From positions 3,534,001-3,598,000 of the forward strand of contig OZ245788.1 in assembly GCA_965228065.1 (NCBI GenBank): a DNA stretch of 64,000 bases. Reading direction: 5' to 3'. Position 1 is the first letter of the stretch, and each line of letters opens with the position of its first letter. Below the pieces are notes generated by a model that had not been told where the DNA came from, did not search any database, and was given only the letters and a program-made list of their open reading frames with translations. A program made the position numbers and the translations under genes. Below, piece by piece: positions 17,602 through 24,502 of this stretch. This stretch comes from Sphingobium_A sp965228065 (GTDB lineage: Bacteria > Pseudomonadota > Alphaproteobacteria > Sphingomonadales > Sphingomonadaceae).

Positions 17602-18849
17602 ATGGACGGGGTAACGGAATGGGCCGGCAGCAATGCCGAAGGGACGGCCGCGAGCCGATTTGTGGCGCCCTTGTTCCATCATATGCTCGACCGGATCGAC
17701 AAGGGGCTCGACGCGGGCGCGATCGAGGCGTCGCTGCCCGATGGCAGTCACCGGATATTGGGCGGACGAACGCCGGGGCCAGTGGCGGTCGTCGAACTCA
17801 GGCGTTGGAGCGCTTTGTTGCGGCTCGTGCGGTCGGGGTCGGTCGGCTGGTATGATGCATGGCGCCGGGGCGAATGGGCCAGCCCGGATCCGGTACCGCT
17901 GTTCGACCTGTTCATGCGCAATCGCGTGCCGCTGGGGGAAGTCGGCCGGGCGCGCGGATTGTCGCGGCTCGCCAAACGTATCGGGCATGCATTGCGGCGC
18001 AATCATCGCCGAGGCGCGCGCCGCAACATCGAGTTTCACTATGATTTAGGAAATGATTTCTATAGCTTGTGGCTCGATCCTACCATGACATATTCGAGCG
18101 CGATCTTTGCCGAGCCGATCGCGGCATCCGAACCGCTCGACGTGGCACAGACCCGCAAGATCGAGGCATTGCTGGCCCGGCTCGACCTGAAACAGGGGGA
18201 GCGGCTGTTCGAGATCGGCTCGGGCTGGGGCGGATTGGCCGAAATTGCCGCGCGCGATCATGGGCTCGACGTGACGAGCATCACCCTGTCGCCCAGTCAA
18301 AAGGCTTTTGCCGACGATCGGATCGAGGCGGCGGGCCTTGCCGGCCGGGCGCGTTTCGAACTCGTCGATTATCGCGATGCCCGCGGCCAGTATGACGGGC
18401 TGGCCAGTGTCGAGATGGTCGAGGCGGTGGGGCGCGAATATTGGGCCGACTATCTGGTTGCGATCCACCGGATGCTGCGGCCGGGTGGGCGGGCCGCGAT
18501 CCAGTATATCATGATCGCCGACGATATCTTCGAAGCCTATGCCGGCAGCGTCGACTTCATCCAGCGCTATGTTTTTCCCGGCGGGCTGTTGCTGTCAGAA
18601 AGCGAATTTCGCGACATCGCCGAACGAACGGGGTTCGAATGGCGCGATCGCAGTGGTTTTGGGCTCCATTATGCGGAGACGTTGCGTCGCTGGCGCGAGC
18701 AGTTCGATGCGGTGGTGAATTCCGGTGGATTGCCTGAAAAATTCGACAATGAATTCATAAATTTATGGCGATATTATCTGATGTATTGTGAGGGTGGATT
18801 CCGCGGGGGCGGGATCGATGTTGCGCAGGTGACGCTGGTCAAGACCTGA
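17602..18849 (+). CDS. cfa: Cyclopropane-fatty-acyl-phospholipid synthase family methyltransferase
   Basis: Uses S-adenosylmethionine to methylenate double bonds of membrane phospholipid acyl chains. The 415-residue protein has the CFA N-terminal lid region, the signature NIEFHYDLGNDFYSLWLDP near 140, the SAM-binding LFEIGSGWGGLAEIAA near 200 and SVEMVEAVGREYWADY near 265, and the C-terminal YQRYVFPGGLLLSESE and GFGLHYAETLRRWRE. An upstream in-frame extension to 17257 overlaps the photolyase and is not family-like, so ATG 17602 is used. Codon 17602 follows about 90 bp of possible promoter sequence after the photolyase. Confidence 0.9.
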   Translation: MDGVTEWAGSNAEGTAASRFVAPLFHHMLDRIDKGLDAGAIEASLPDGSHRILGGRTPGPVAVVELRRWSALLRLVRSGSVGWYDAWRRGEWASPDPVPLFDLFMRNRVPLGEVGRARGLSRLAKRIGHALRRNHRRGARRNIEFHYDLGNDFYSLWLDPTMTYSSAIFAEPIAASEPLDVAQTRKIEALLARLDLKQGERLFEIGSGWGGLAEIAARDHGLDVTSITLSPSQKAFADDRIEAAGLAGRARFELVDYRDARGQYDGLASVEMVEAVGREYWADYLVAIHRMLRPGGRAAIQYIMIADDIFEAYAGSVDFIQRYVFPGGLLLSESEFRDIAERTGFEWRDRSGFGLHYAETLRRWREQFDAVVNSGGLPEKFDNEFINLWRYYLMYCEGGFRGGGIDVAQVTLVKT

Positions 18850-18868
18850 CCACAGGGGGAGAGCGGAT

Positions 18869-20065
18869 ATGAAGATCGGATTTGGCGTCGCCTTGTGGAC
18901 TGCGCTGCTCGCCGGCACATCCGCTTCCGCCCAAACCCCTGCCAAGGCGGCACCTGTCGAGGTGACGGCCGAGAATGCCGACCGGCTGCGACAGGCAGGC
19001 GCGGAGATCCTGTTCTGGAGCCAGGCCGAGCGCGACGATCGTTTCCCGCGCATGGAAAAGCTGTTTCCGGGCAATGTCGCGCGGCATTCGGACACTCCCT
19101 ATCCCCTGGCCGATGGCAAGCCGCTCGACCTGGGGGCTGGGGATCCAACCGGCAACTATATGGCGGCGAACAATGTTGCGGGTCTTATCGTGGTGCAGGA
19201 CGGCAAGGTGCGCCTGGAGCGCTATGCCCGCGGCTATTCGCGTGCCGGCCGCTACACCAGCTTCTCGGTTGCCAAGTCGCTGACGTCGACATTGGTGGGC
19301 GCCGCGGTGCAGGACGGATATATCAAGTCGGTCGACGATCCGGTGACACGCTACATCCCCGAACTCGCGGGAAGTGGTTACGACGACGTCACCGTGCATC
19401 AGGTGCTGACCATGACATCGGGGGTTCGCTGGAACGAGGATTATACCGACCCCAATTCCGATGTCGCCTCGATGTACAAGGTGCCGCCACGGCCGGGCGA
19501 GGACGCAACCGTGGCCTATTTGCGGACGCTGCCGCGTGAGGCGGCACCCGGCAGCAAATGGGTCTACAAGACCGGCGAGACCAATTTGATCGGGGTGCTG
19601 GTCACCAAGGCGACGGGCAAGACGCTGGCGCAATATGCCGAGGAGAAGATCTGGCGGCCATTCGGCATGGAGCAGGATCTGTTCTGGATGATCGATGCGG
19701 GCGGTCAGGATATCGGCGGCTGCTGCATCTCGATTATGCTGCGCGATTATGCGCGGATCGGCCAGTTCGTGCTGGGGGACGGATTGGCGGGCGGCAAGCG
19801 CGTCGTGCCGAAGGGCTGGTTTGCCGACGCGACACGGGCGCAGGCCGAAACCGGCCATCCGGGATCAGGCTATGGCTATCAATGGTGGACCAATGCCGAT
19901 GGCAGCTTCCAGGCGCAGGGAATCTTCGGCCAGCTCATCTATATCGACCCGGCGCGCAAGCTGGTGGTCGCAATGTCGAGCGCCTGGCCCAAGGCGACCG
20001 ATCCCGCGCTGAGCGCGGCGCGGATGGCGTTCGTTCACACGATCGTCGAGGCAGCGGGCAGGTAG
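18869..20065 (+). CDS. Exported serine hydrolase (class C beta-lactamase / penicillin-binding fold)
   Basis: A 398-residue periplasmic serine hydrolase. The signal peptide MKIGFGVALWTALLAGTSASAQ is clear. The nucleophile motif SVAK (S-x-x-K) is near residue 133 within TSFSVAKSLTS, followed by HQVLTMTSGVRW near 180 and the Tyr motif VYKTGETN near 232 in place of YxN. The C-terminal third, SGYGYQWWTN, carries the usual substrate wall. Such proteins are more often esterases, D-aminopeptidases or polymer hydrolases than true beta-lactamases. It begins 19 bp after cfa with GGGGGAGAG, so it probably belongs to the same transcript. Confidence 0.88.
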   Translation: MKIGFGVALWTALLAGTSASAQTPAKAAPVEVTAENADRLRQAGAEILFWSQAERDDRFPRMEKLFPGNVARHSDTPYPLADGKPLDLGAGDPTGNYMAANNVAGLIVVQDGKVRLERYARGYSRAGRYTSFSVAKSLTSTLVGAAVQDGYIKSVDDPVTRYIPELAGSGYDDVTVHQVLTMTSGVRWNEDYTDPNSDVASMYKVPPRPGEDATVAYLRTLPREAAPGSKWVYKTGETNLIGVLVTKATGKTLAQYAEEKIWRPFGMEQDLFWMIDAGGQDIGGCCISIMLRDYARIGQFVLGDGLAGGKRVVPKGWFADATRAQAETGHPGSGYGYQWWTNADGSFQAQGIFGQLIYIDPARKLVVAMSSAWPKATDPALSAARMAFVHTIVEAAGR

Positions 20066-20080
20066 AATCGCCCGCAGTGC

Positions 20081-20416
20081 TCAGCGCGGCTTGTGACGCG
20101 ATACGATCAGGTCGAGCACGGCCTGGTTGAGCAGATTGGCAAAGGCGCAGCCAATTTGTGGGCCTTTGCGCCAGACCACTTCCGCTTGCTGGCTGCCGAG
20201 CCCAGGCAGGGTGAGCCAACACAGGCTGCCCGTGGGCAGGCCGTTGAAGGTTTCGCAGGCAAAGCCGGAAATCGACAGGTTGGTCACGACGACCTGAAAC
20301 GCGCTCGACCCCGAAGGGCGCAGCATCGATGGGATATTGACCGCCGTTCGCGGTGCACAACGATCTTCCTGCGCAGCGAATTCATAGCGGCCAACGGCGT
20401 CGGATTTCGAGATCAT
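20081..20416 (-). CDS. PilZ-domain protein (c-di-GMP binding)
   Basis: A 111-residue stand-alone PilZ domain. The c-di-GMP motifs are an R-x3-R-like EDRCAPRTA near residue 17 and N-x-S-x-x-G in TNLSISGFACE near 45. The end, QIGCAFANLL, also fits the PilZ barrel. It most likely acts as a cytosolic effector of cyclic di-GMP on motility or envelope processes. It converges with the serine hydrolase and is not in an obvious operon. Confidence 0.85.
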   Translation of the reverse strand: MISKSDAVGRYEFAAQEDRCAPRTAVNIPSMLRPSGSSAFQVVVTNLSISGFACETFNGLPTGSLCWLTLPGLGSQQAEVVWRKGPQIGCAFANLLNQAVLDLIVSRHKPR

Positions 20417-20483
20417 CGCAAGTCCCCCTTGCTTAACGTAAGCGGGAGAATCGCATGCAAGTGCTTTGATCAGATTGAAAAAC

Positions 20484-21200
20484 TCAGTTAATTCTTTCCC
20501 GCATGCCGGTCTCGAAATCCTCGGTCACCAGCGCCGCGATACGCTCGGCGACAACCTCGGGCGATTTCGACGCCGCGGGATCTTCGCCGGGAAATGCCTC
20601 GGCGCGCATGGCCGTGGCGGTGGCGCCGGGATCGATGATCGCGACGCGGATCGGCGACAGGTTCTTCACTTCCTCGCCATAGGCGCCGACAAGCGTGTCG
20701 AGCGCGGCCTTCGATGCGCCATAGGCGCCCCAGAACGCGCGCGGATTCTGCCCGACGCTCGACGTGATTGCGACGACGCGGCCGGCCGGGCTGCGCTTGA
20801 GCAATGGGTCGAAATTGGCGAGCAGCGCCTGCGATGCGAGCAGGTTCAGTGTCAGCAGCTTGTTGAATTGCTTCGTGTCGATCGTCGTCACCGGCCCGAG
20901 CGAGCCGAGCATAGCCGCATTGATGACCAGGATATCGAGCGCTTCCCAACGGCTGGAGATCGCGGACGCAAGCCGGGCGATGCTGTCGCTTTCGGTGAGG
21001 TCGAGCGGTGCGATGGTTGCGCTGCCGCCTGCTGCATGGATCCGTTCCTCAACCGCCTCGAGCGCGTCGGCGGTGCGTGCGGTGAGCACGACATGCGCGC
21101 CGCGCGCCGCCAGCGCCTCGGCGGTCGCAGCGCCGATGCCGCGGCTGGCGCCGGTCACGATGGCCAGTTTTCCGGAGAGATCGGAGGTAGAGCCAGTCAT
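20484..21200 (-). CDS. Short-chain dehydrogenase/reductase (SDR)
   Basis: A 238-residue classical SDR. It has the dinucleotide motif TGASRGIGAAT near residue 16, DLTE at the adenine pocket near 65, INAAMLG near 92 (variant of NNAG), the catalytic Ser in ITSSVGQ near 145 and Tyr-x3-Lys in YGASKAAL near 158. A Thr-rich N-terminal tail precedes the fold. Substrate unknown; this subgroup includes oxidoreductases related to YciK. It follows purF on the same strand, separated by a palindromic repeat. Confidence 0.88.
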   Translation of the reverse strand: MTGSTSDLSGKLAIVTGASRGIGAATAEALAARGAHVVLTARTADALEAVEERIHAAGGSATIAPLDLTESDSIARLASAISSRWEALDILVINAAMLGSLGPVTTIDTKQFNKLLTLNLLASQALLANFDPLLKRSPAGRVVAITSSVGQNPRAFWGAYGASKAALDTLVGAYGEEVKNLSPIRVAIIDPGATATAMRAEAFPGEDPAASKSPEVVAERIAALVTEDFETGMRERIN

Positions 21201-21215
21201 CTTGGAATCCGTTTC

Positions 21216-21278
21216 TGTCGAGCGAAGTCGAGACAGGTCGGCCCGTTCGTCCTTCGACTTCGCTCGGGACGAACGGGC
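21216..21278. repeat. Palindromic repeat with two competing stems, between purF and the SDR gene
   Basis: A 12-bp perfect stem joins GCCCGTTCGTCC (21241-21252) to GGACGAACGGGC (21267-21278). Its loop contains TCGACTTCGCTCG (21254-21266), which is the exact complement of the 13-nt CGAGCGAAGTCGA upstream (21219-21231). The two pairings exclude one another. It lies just after purF, in the leader of the SDR gene. Confidence 0.6.
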
Positions 21279-21288
21279 CTGGGTTGGG

Positions 21289-22746
21289 CTAGTTGACCCG
21301 TTCGGCCAGCAGGGAGAACTGATCCTCGGGCGCCAGATCGTCCTGATCGGTCAGCGTCGTGGGATAGTCGCCGGTGAAGCAGGCATCGCAATATTGCGGG
21401 CGGATATCCGCCCGCTGCGCCTCACCCAATGCGCGATAGAGGCCGTCGATCGAGACGAAGGCCAGGCTGTCGGCATGGATGAAGTCGGTCATGCCCGGTA
21501 CGTCGAGCTGTGCAGCGAGCAGCTTGGCGCGTTCGGGCGTATCGACGCCATAGAAGCAGCTGTGGCGCGTCGGCGGGCTGGCGATCCGCATATGGATTTC
21601 CTTGGCACCGGCATCGCGCATCATCTGAACGATCTTGAGGCTGGTGGTACCGCGCACGATCGAATCGTCGATCAGCACGACGCGCTGGCCGCTGATCAGC
21701 GCACGGTTGGCATTGTGCTTCAGCTTGACGCCGAGATGGCGGACCTTGTCACCCGGCTGGATGAAGGTGCGGCCGACATAGTGCGACCGGATGATGCCGA
21801 GTTCGAAGGGAATGCCCGATTGCTGGGCATAGCCGATCGCCGCGGGCACGCCCGAATCGGGAACCGGGATGATCAGATCGGCGTCGACCGGCGCTTCGAT
21901 TGCCAGCTGCGCGCCGATCGCCTTGCGCACCGAATAGACCGATGAGCCGTCCACGATCGAATCGGGCCGCGAGAAATAGACATGCTCGAAGATGCAGGGG
22001 CGCGCCGCGCGCTTGCCGAAGGGATGGACCGATTCGATCTCCCCATCGCGCACCAGCACGAGTTCGCCCGGTTCGATGCTGCGGATATAGTCGGCGCCGA
22101 CCACGTCGAGCGCCACGGTTTCCGATGCGAAGATGATCGAATCGCCGAGCTTGCCCATCACGAGCGGGCGAATGCCGAGCGGATCGCGGCAGGCGATCAT
22201 GCCCTCCGGCGTCATGCAGATCAGCGAATATGCGCCTTCGAGCTGTTTCAGCGCGTCGATGAACTTGTCGAGCAGCGTCCGGTAGGTCGAGGTGGCCACC
22301 AGGTGGATGATCACTTCGGTATCGGACGTCGACTGGAAGATCGAACCGCGGCGAACCAGGTCGCGCTTGAGCTTCATCGCGTTGGAGATGTTGCCGTTGT
22401 GGGCCACCGCGAAGCCGCCGGACGCCAGGTCCGCATAGAGCGGCTGCACGTTGCGCAGTGCCGTTTCACCCGTGGTGGAGTAACGGACATGGCCACAGGC
22501 CGTGTGGCCGGGAAGGCTGCGGATCACATCGTCGCGGTCGAAATTGCCCGCGACATGGCCCATCGCGCGATGGGTGTGGAACTGATTGCCGTCGAAGCTC
22601 GTGATGCCCGCGGCTTCCTGGCCGCGATGCTGCAGCGCGTGAAGACCGAGTGCGGCCATGGCCGAGGCGGTCTCGGCGCCGGCAATGCCGAAAATGCCGC
22701 ATTCCTCGCGGAGCTTGTCGTCGTCGAAGGGATTGGTGGTGAGCAT
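21289..22746 (-). CDS. purF: Amidophosphoribosyltransferase
   Basis: Commits PRPP to purine synthesis by forming phosphoribosylamine with glutamine nitrogen. The 485-residue protein shows an N-terminal Ntn glutaminase with the catalytic Cys at residue 16 (EECGIFGI, exposed after removal of a short propeptide), HRGQEAAGI and the glutaminase blocks GHVRYSTTG and AHNGNISN. The phosphoribosyltransferase half has the PRPP loop VVLIDDSIVRGTT near 370 and SPPTRHSCFYGVDT near 400. The longer frame to 23406 overlaps hisI on the other strand and is spurious; ATG 22746 opens MLTTNPFDDDKLREE. Confidence 0.96.
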   Translation of the reverse strand: MLTTNPFDDDKLREECGIFGIAGAETASAMAALGLHALQHRGQEAAGITSFDGNQFHTHRAMGHVAGNFDRDDVIRSLPGHTACGHVRYSTTGETALRNVQPLYADLASGGFAVAHNGNISNAMKLKRDLVRRGSIFQSTSDTEVIIHLVATSTYRTLLDKFIDALKQLEGAYSLICMTPEGMIACRDPLGIRPLVMGKLGDSIIFASETVALDVVGADYIRSIEPGELVLVRDGEIESVHPFGKRAARPCIFEHVYFSRPDSIVDGSSVYSVRKAIGAQLAIEAPVDADLIIPVPDSGVPAAIGYAQQSGIPFELGIIRSHYVGRTFIQPGDKVRHLGVKLKHNANRALISGQRVVLIDDSIVRGTTSLKIVQMMRDAGAKEIHMRIASPPTRHSCFYGVDTPERAKLLAAQLDVPGMTDFIHADSLAFVSIDGLYRALGEAQRADIRPQYCDACFTGDYPTTLTDQDDLAPEDQFSLLAERVN

Positions 22747-22860
22747 CGATTCGCCTGTGCGGTGACCGGTCGTGCGCATATAGGGTGGCGAAGCTGCTTT
22801 GTCGCCCTTTCCCGGCAATTTTGCGCGGAGCCTATCGCGAGACCGCGCGTTTGTTGAGGT

Positions 22861-23046
22861 ATGACAGAGAATAAAGACCTGCCGCCTGAGAGCGAAATGC
22901 TCTTCCAGGCGCTGATTTCCCAGGGCTGCACCGTCGAGAAGGCGCAGCATATCGTGCGGTTGGGCCAGAAGCCGCGCGACCGCCGCATGTCGTGGGGCGC
23001 CGACGAAAGCGCTGACGAAAACAAGGATATCATCGTCCGGCACTGA
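22861..23046 (+). CDS. Small hypothetical acidic protein
   Basis: A 61-residue reading frame beginning MTENKDLPPESEMLFQALIS, with one Cys, a central helix-prone segment and a charged tail. It has no signal peptide or membrane segment. GAGG lies almost on top of the ATG, so either spacing is unusual or the message is leaderless. It sits divergent from purF and 61 bp before hisI. I do not recognise a family. The even codon use and placement make it more likely real than chance. Confidence 0.6.
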   Translation: MTENKDLPPESEMLFQALISQGCTVEKAQHIVRLGQKPRDRRMSWGADESADENKDIIVRH

Positions 23047-23107
23047 GAGTTCGAAACCTTGAGGCGATCGGCTTTGTCTTTGCGGGCAGATTTGCCTAAA
23101 TCGCCGC

Positions 23108-23467
23108 ATGACCAGTGAACGCGAGAGCGGCGATACGCTCGATCCGAAATATGATTCGAACGGGCTCGTGACTGCGGTGGTGACCGCGCGTGACGGCGGG
23201 CTGTTGATGGTGGCGCATATGAACGCCGATGCGCTGGCGCTGACCCAGTCGACCGGTGACGCGCATTTCTGGTCGCGCAGCCGCGCGCGGCTCTGGAAAA
23301 AGGGCGAGACGTCGGGCCATGTGCTGCGCGTCGTCGAGATGCGGGTCGATTGCGACCAGGACGCGATCTGGGTCGTTGCGGATCCGGCGGGGCCTGCCTG
23401 CCACACCGGCGAACCGAGCTGCTTCTATCGCCGGATCGTCGATGGGCGGCTGGAGCGGATGGATTGA
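23108..23467 (+). CDS. hisI: Phosphoribosyl-AMP cyclohydrolase
   Basis: Opens the adenine ring of phosphoribosyl-AMP in histidine synthesis. The 119-residue protein is the stand-alone HisI form without a HisE domain. The conserved residues are WSRSRARLWKKGETSGH near 57, the metal site VDCDQDAIWV near 82 and CHTGEPSCFYR near 100. The gene is away from other his genes, as is common in sphingomonads and relatives. A lipoprotein gene starts on its stop codon. Confidence 0.95.
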   Translation: MTSERESGDTLDPKYDSNGLVTAVVTARDGGLLMVAHMNADALALTQSTGDAHFWSRSRARLWKKGETSGHVLRVVEMRVDCDQDAIWVVADPAGPACHTGEPSCFYRRIVDGRLERMD

Positions 23468-23976
23468 GGGCTGCGCTCGCGCTTTGCCTGCTGCTCGCCG
23501 CCTGCGCGCCCGATGCGCCGGCGGTCAATGGCGGTGAAAGCGATCTCGAAAACGCGGCGATCGCGGCGGGTGCGATTCCCGATCCCGATACCGCGCCGCT
23601 CGAAGGATTGTACGAACGCAGCGGCGACGGCGGTCCGGACCGGATGTGCCTGCTCCGCGAGAACGGCGAATCCTATCGCATCGGCATCGACGTGATGCTT
23701 GGCGACGAGACCGAATGTCTGGCCCGGGGCGTTGCGACGCGAAGCGGGGAGCGACTGACAATCACGCTGGAGAGCAAGGGCAATTGCCGGATCGAGGCGG
23801 GCTTCGACGGACGGGAGATCGCGCTGCCCGGATCCGTGCCGGAGGCGTGCGCGCGCTATTGCACGAAACATGGTTCGCTCGCTGGATTTTCGCTGGGGCA
23901 GGCGAGTGCGTCGCGGATCGACGCCGCCTCTGTCGTCGGGCGGGACGGAACGTTGCTCTGCGAGTCTCCTACTTGA
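23464..23976 (+). CDS. Lipoprotein, function unknown, coupled to hisI
   Basis: A 170-residue lipoprotein. The best start is a TTG at 23464 that overlaps the hisI TGA in a TTGA junction, giving an ideal signal MRAALALCLLLAACAPD with the lipobox Cys at residue 14. No ATG gives a signal sequence. The mature part contains four further Cys (MCLLREN, ETECLARG, GNCRIEA, ACARYCTKHG) and a beta-rich look, and ends LLCESPT. A family name is not apparent. The TGA stop is itself part of the -35 box of the following MerR promoter. Confidence 0.75.
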   Translation: MRAALALCLLLAACAPDAPAVNGGESDLENAAIAAGAIPDPDTAPLEGLYERSGDGGPDRMCLLRENGESYRIGIDVMLGDETECLARGVATRSGERLTITLESKGNCRIEAGFDGREIALPGSVPEACARYCTKHGSLAGFSLGQASASRIDAASVVGRDGTLLCESPT

Positions 23977-24001
23977 CGTTAACGTGAACGTAAAATAGCA
24001 T
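23973..24001 (+). promoter_or_regulatory. Promoter with palindromic MerR operator in the spacer
   Basis: TTGACG (23973-23978), a 17-bp spacer and TAGCAT (23996-24001) form a good sigma-70-type promoter. The spacer region contains the perfect palindrome ACGTTAACGT (23976-23985) followed by GAACGTAAAA, resembling operators of LiuR-type MerR regulators of acyl-CoA catabolism. Transcription would begin at or within a base of the ATG at 24009. Confidence 0.6.
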
Positions 24002-24008
24002 CCGTCTT

Positions 24009-24443
24009 ATGGCTTATGCTTCGACTCATGCAACGCTCGACACGCCGGACGTTCGCGACCGCCATGTCTACAGTATTTCCGATCTTTCGGAAGAATTCGA
24101 TGTGACCGCGCGCGCGCTTCGTTTTTACGAGGACGAAGGGCTGATCGCCCCGATGCGGCGCGGTACCACGCGGATCTACACCAAGCGCGATCGTGCGCGC
24201 CTGGCCTGGATTCTCCGCGCCAAGCGGGTGGGATTCAGCCTGTCCGAGATCCGTGAGATGATCGATCTCTACGATGTCGGCGATGGGCGTCATATCCAGC
24301 GCCGCGTGACCGTGGAGAAGTGCAACGATCGCATCGCGCTGCTCAAGCGCCAGCGGCTCGATATCGACGAGCAGATCGACGAACTGACCCGCTTCGTGAC
24401 GATGGTCGAAAAAGCGGACGCGAAAAGCGAAGCCAAGGCCTGA
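24009..24443 (+). CDS. MerR-family regulator (LiuR-like)
   Basis: A 144-residue MerR regulator. The helix-turn-helix is at about residues 20-60 (YSISDLSEEFDVTARALRFYEDEGLI), with the wing RRGTTRIYTKRDRARLAWI and a C-terminal coiled coil NDRIALLKRQRLDIDEQIDEL. No metal-binding Cys are present, so it probably senses an organic ligand such as an acyl-CoA. Its gene lies 59 bp before an acyl-CoA dehydrogenase, and its promoter contains a LiuR-like palindrome, which supports autoregulated control of acyl-CoA breakdown. Confidence 0.85.
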   Translation: MAYASTHATLDTPDVRDRHVYSISDLSEEFDVTARALRFYEDEGLIAPMRRGTTRIYTKRDRARLAWILRAKRVGFSLSEIREMIDLYDVGDGRHIQRRVTVEKCNDRIALLKRQRLDIDEQIDELTRFVTMVEKADAKSEAKA

Positions 24444-24502
24444 ACCCAGGCCCGACACATACAGGCGCGATAGATAATCGCGACACATAACGGAGAGTTT
24501 CG

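Noticed and set aside
22747..23406. Extension of purF into a 705-residue protein
   Set aside because: The added 220 residues overlap hisI on the opposite strand, and the Ntn Cys lies at residue 16 from ATG 22746, the normal layout.
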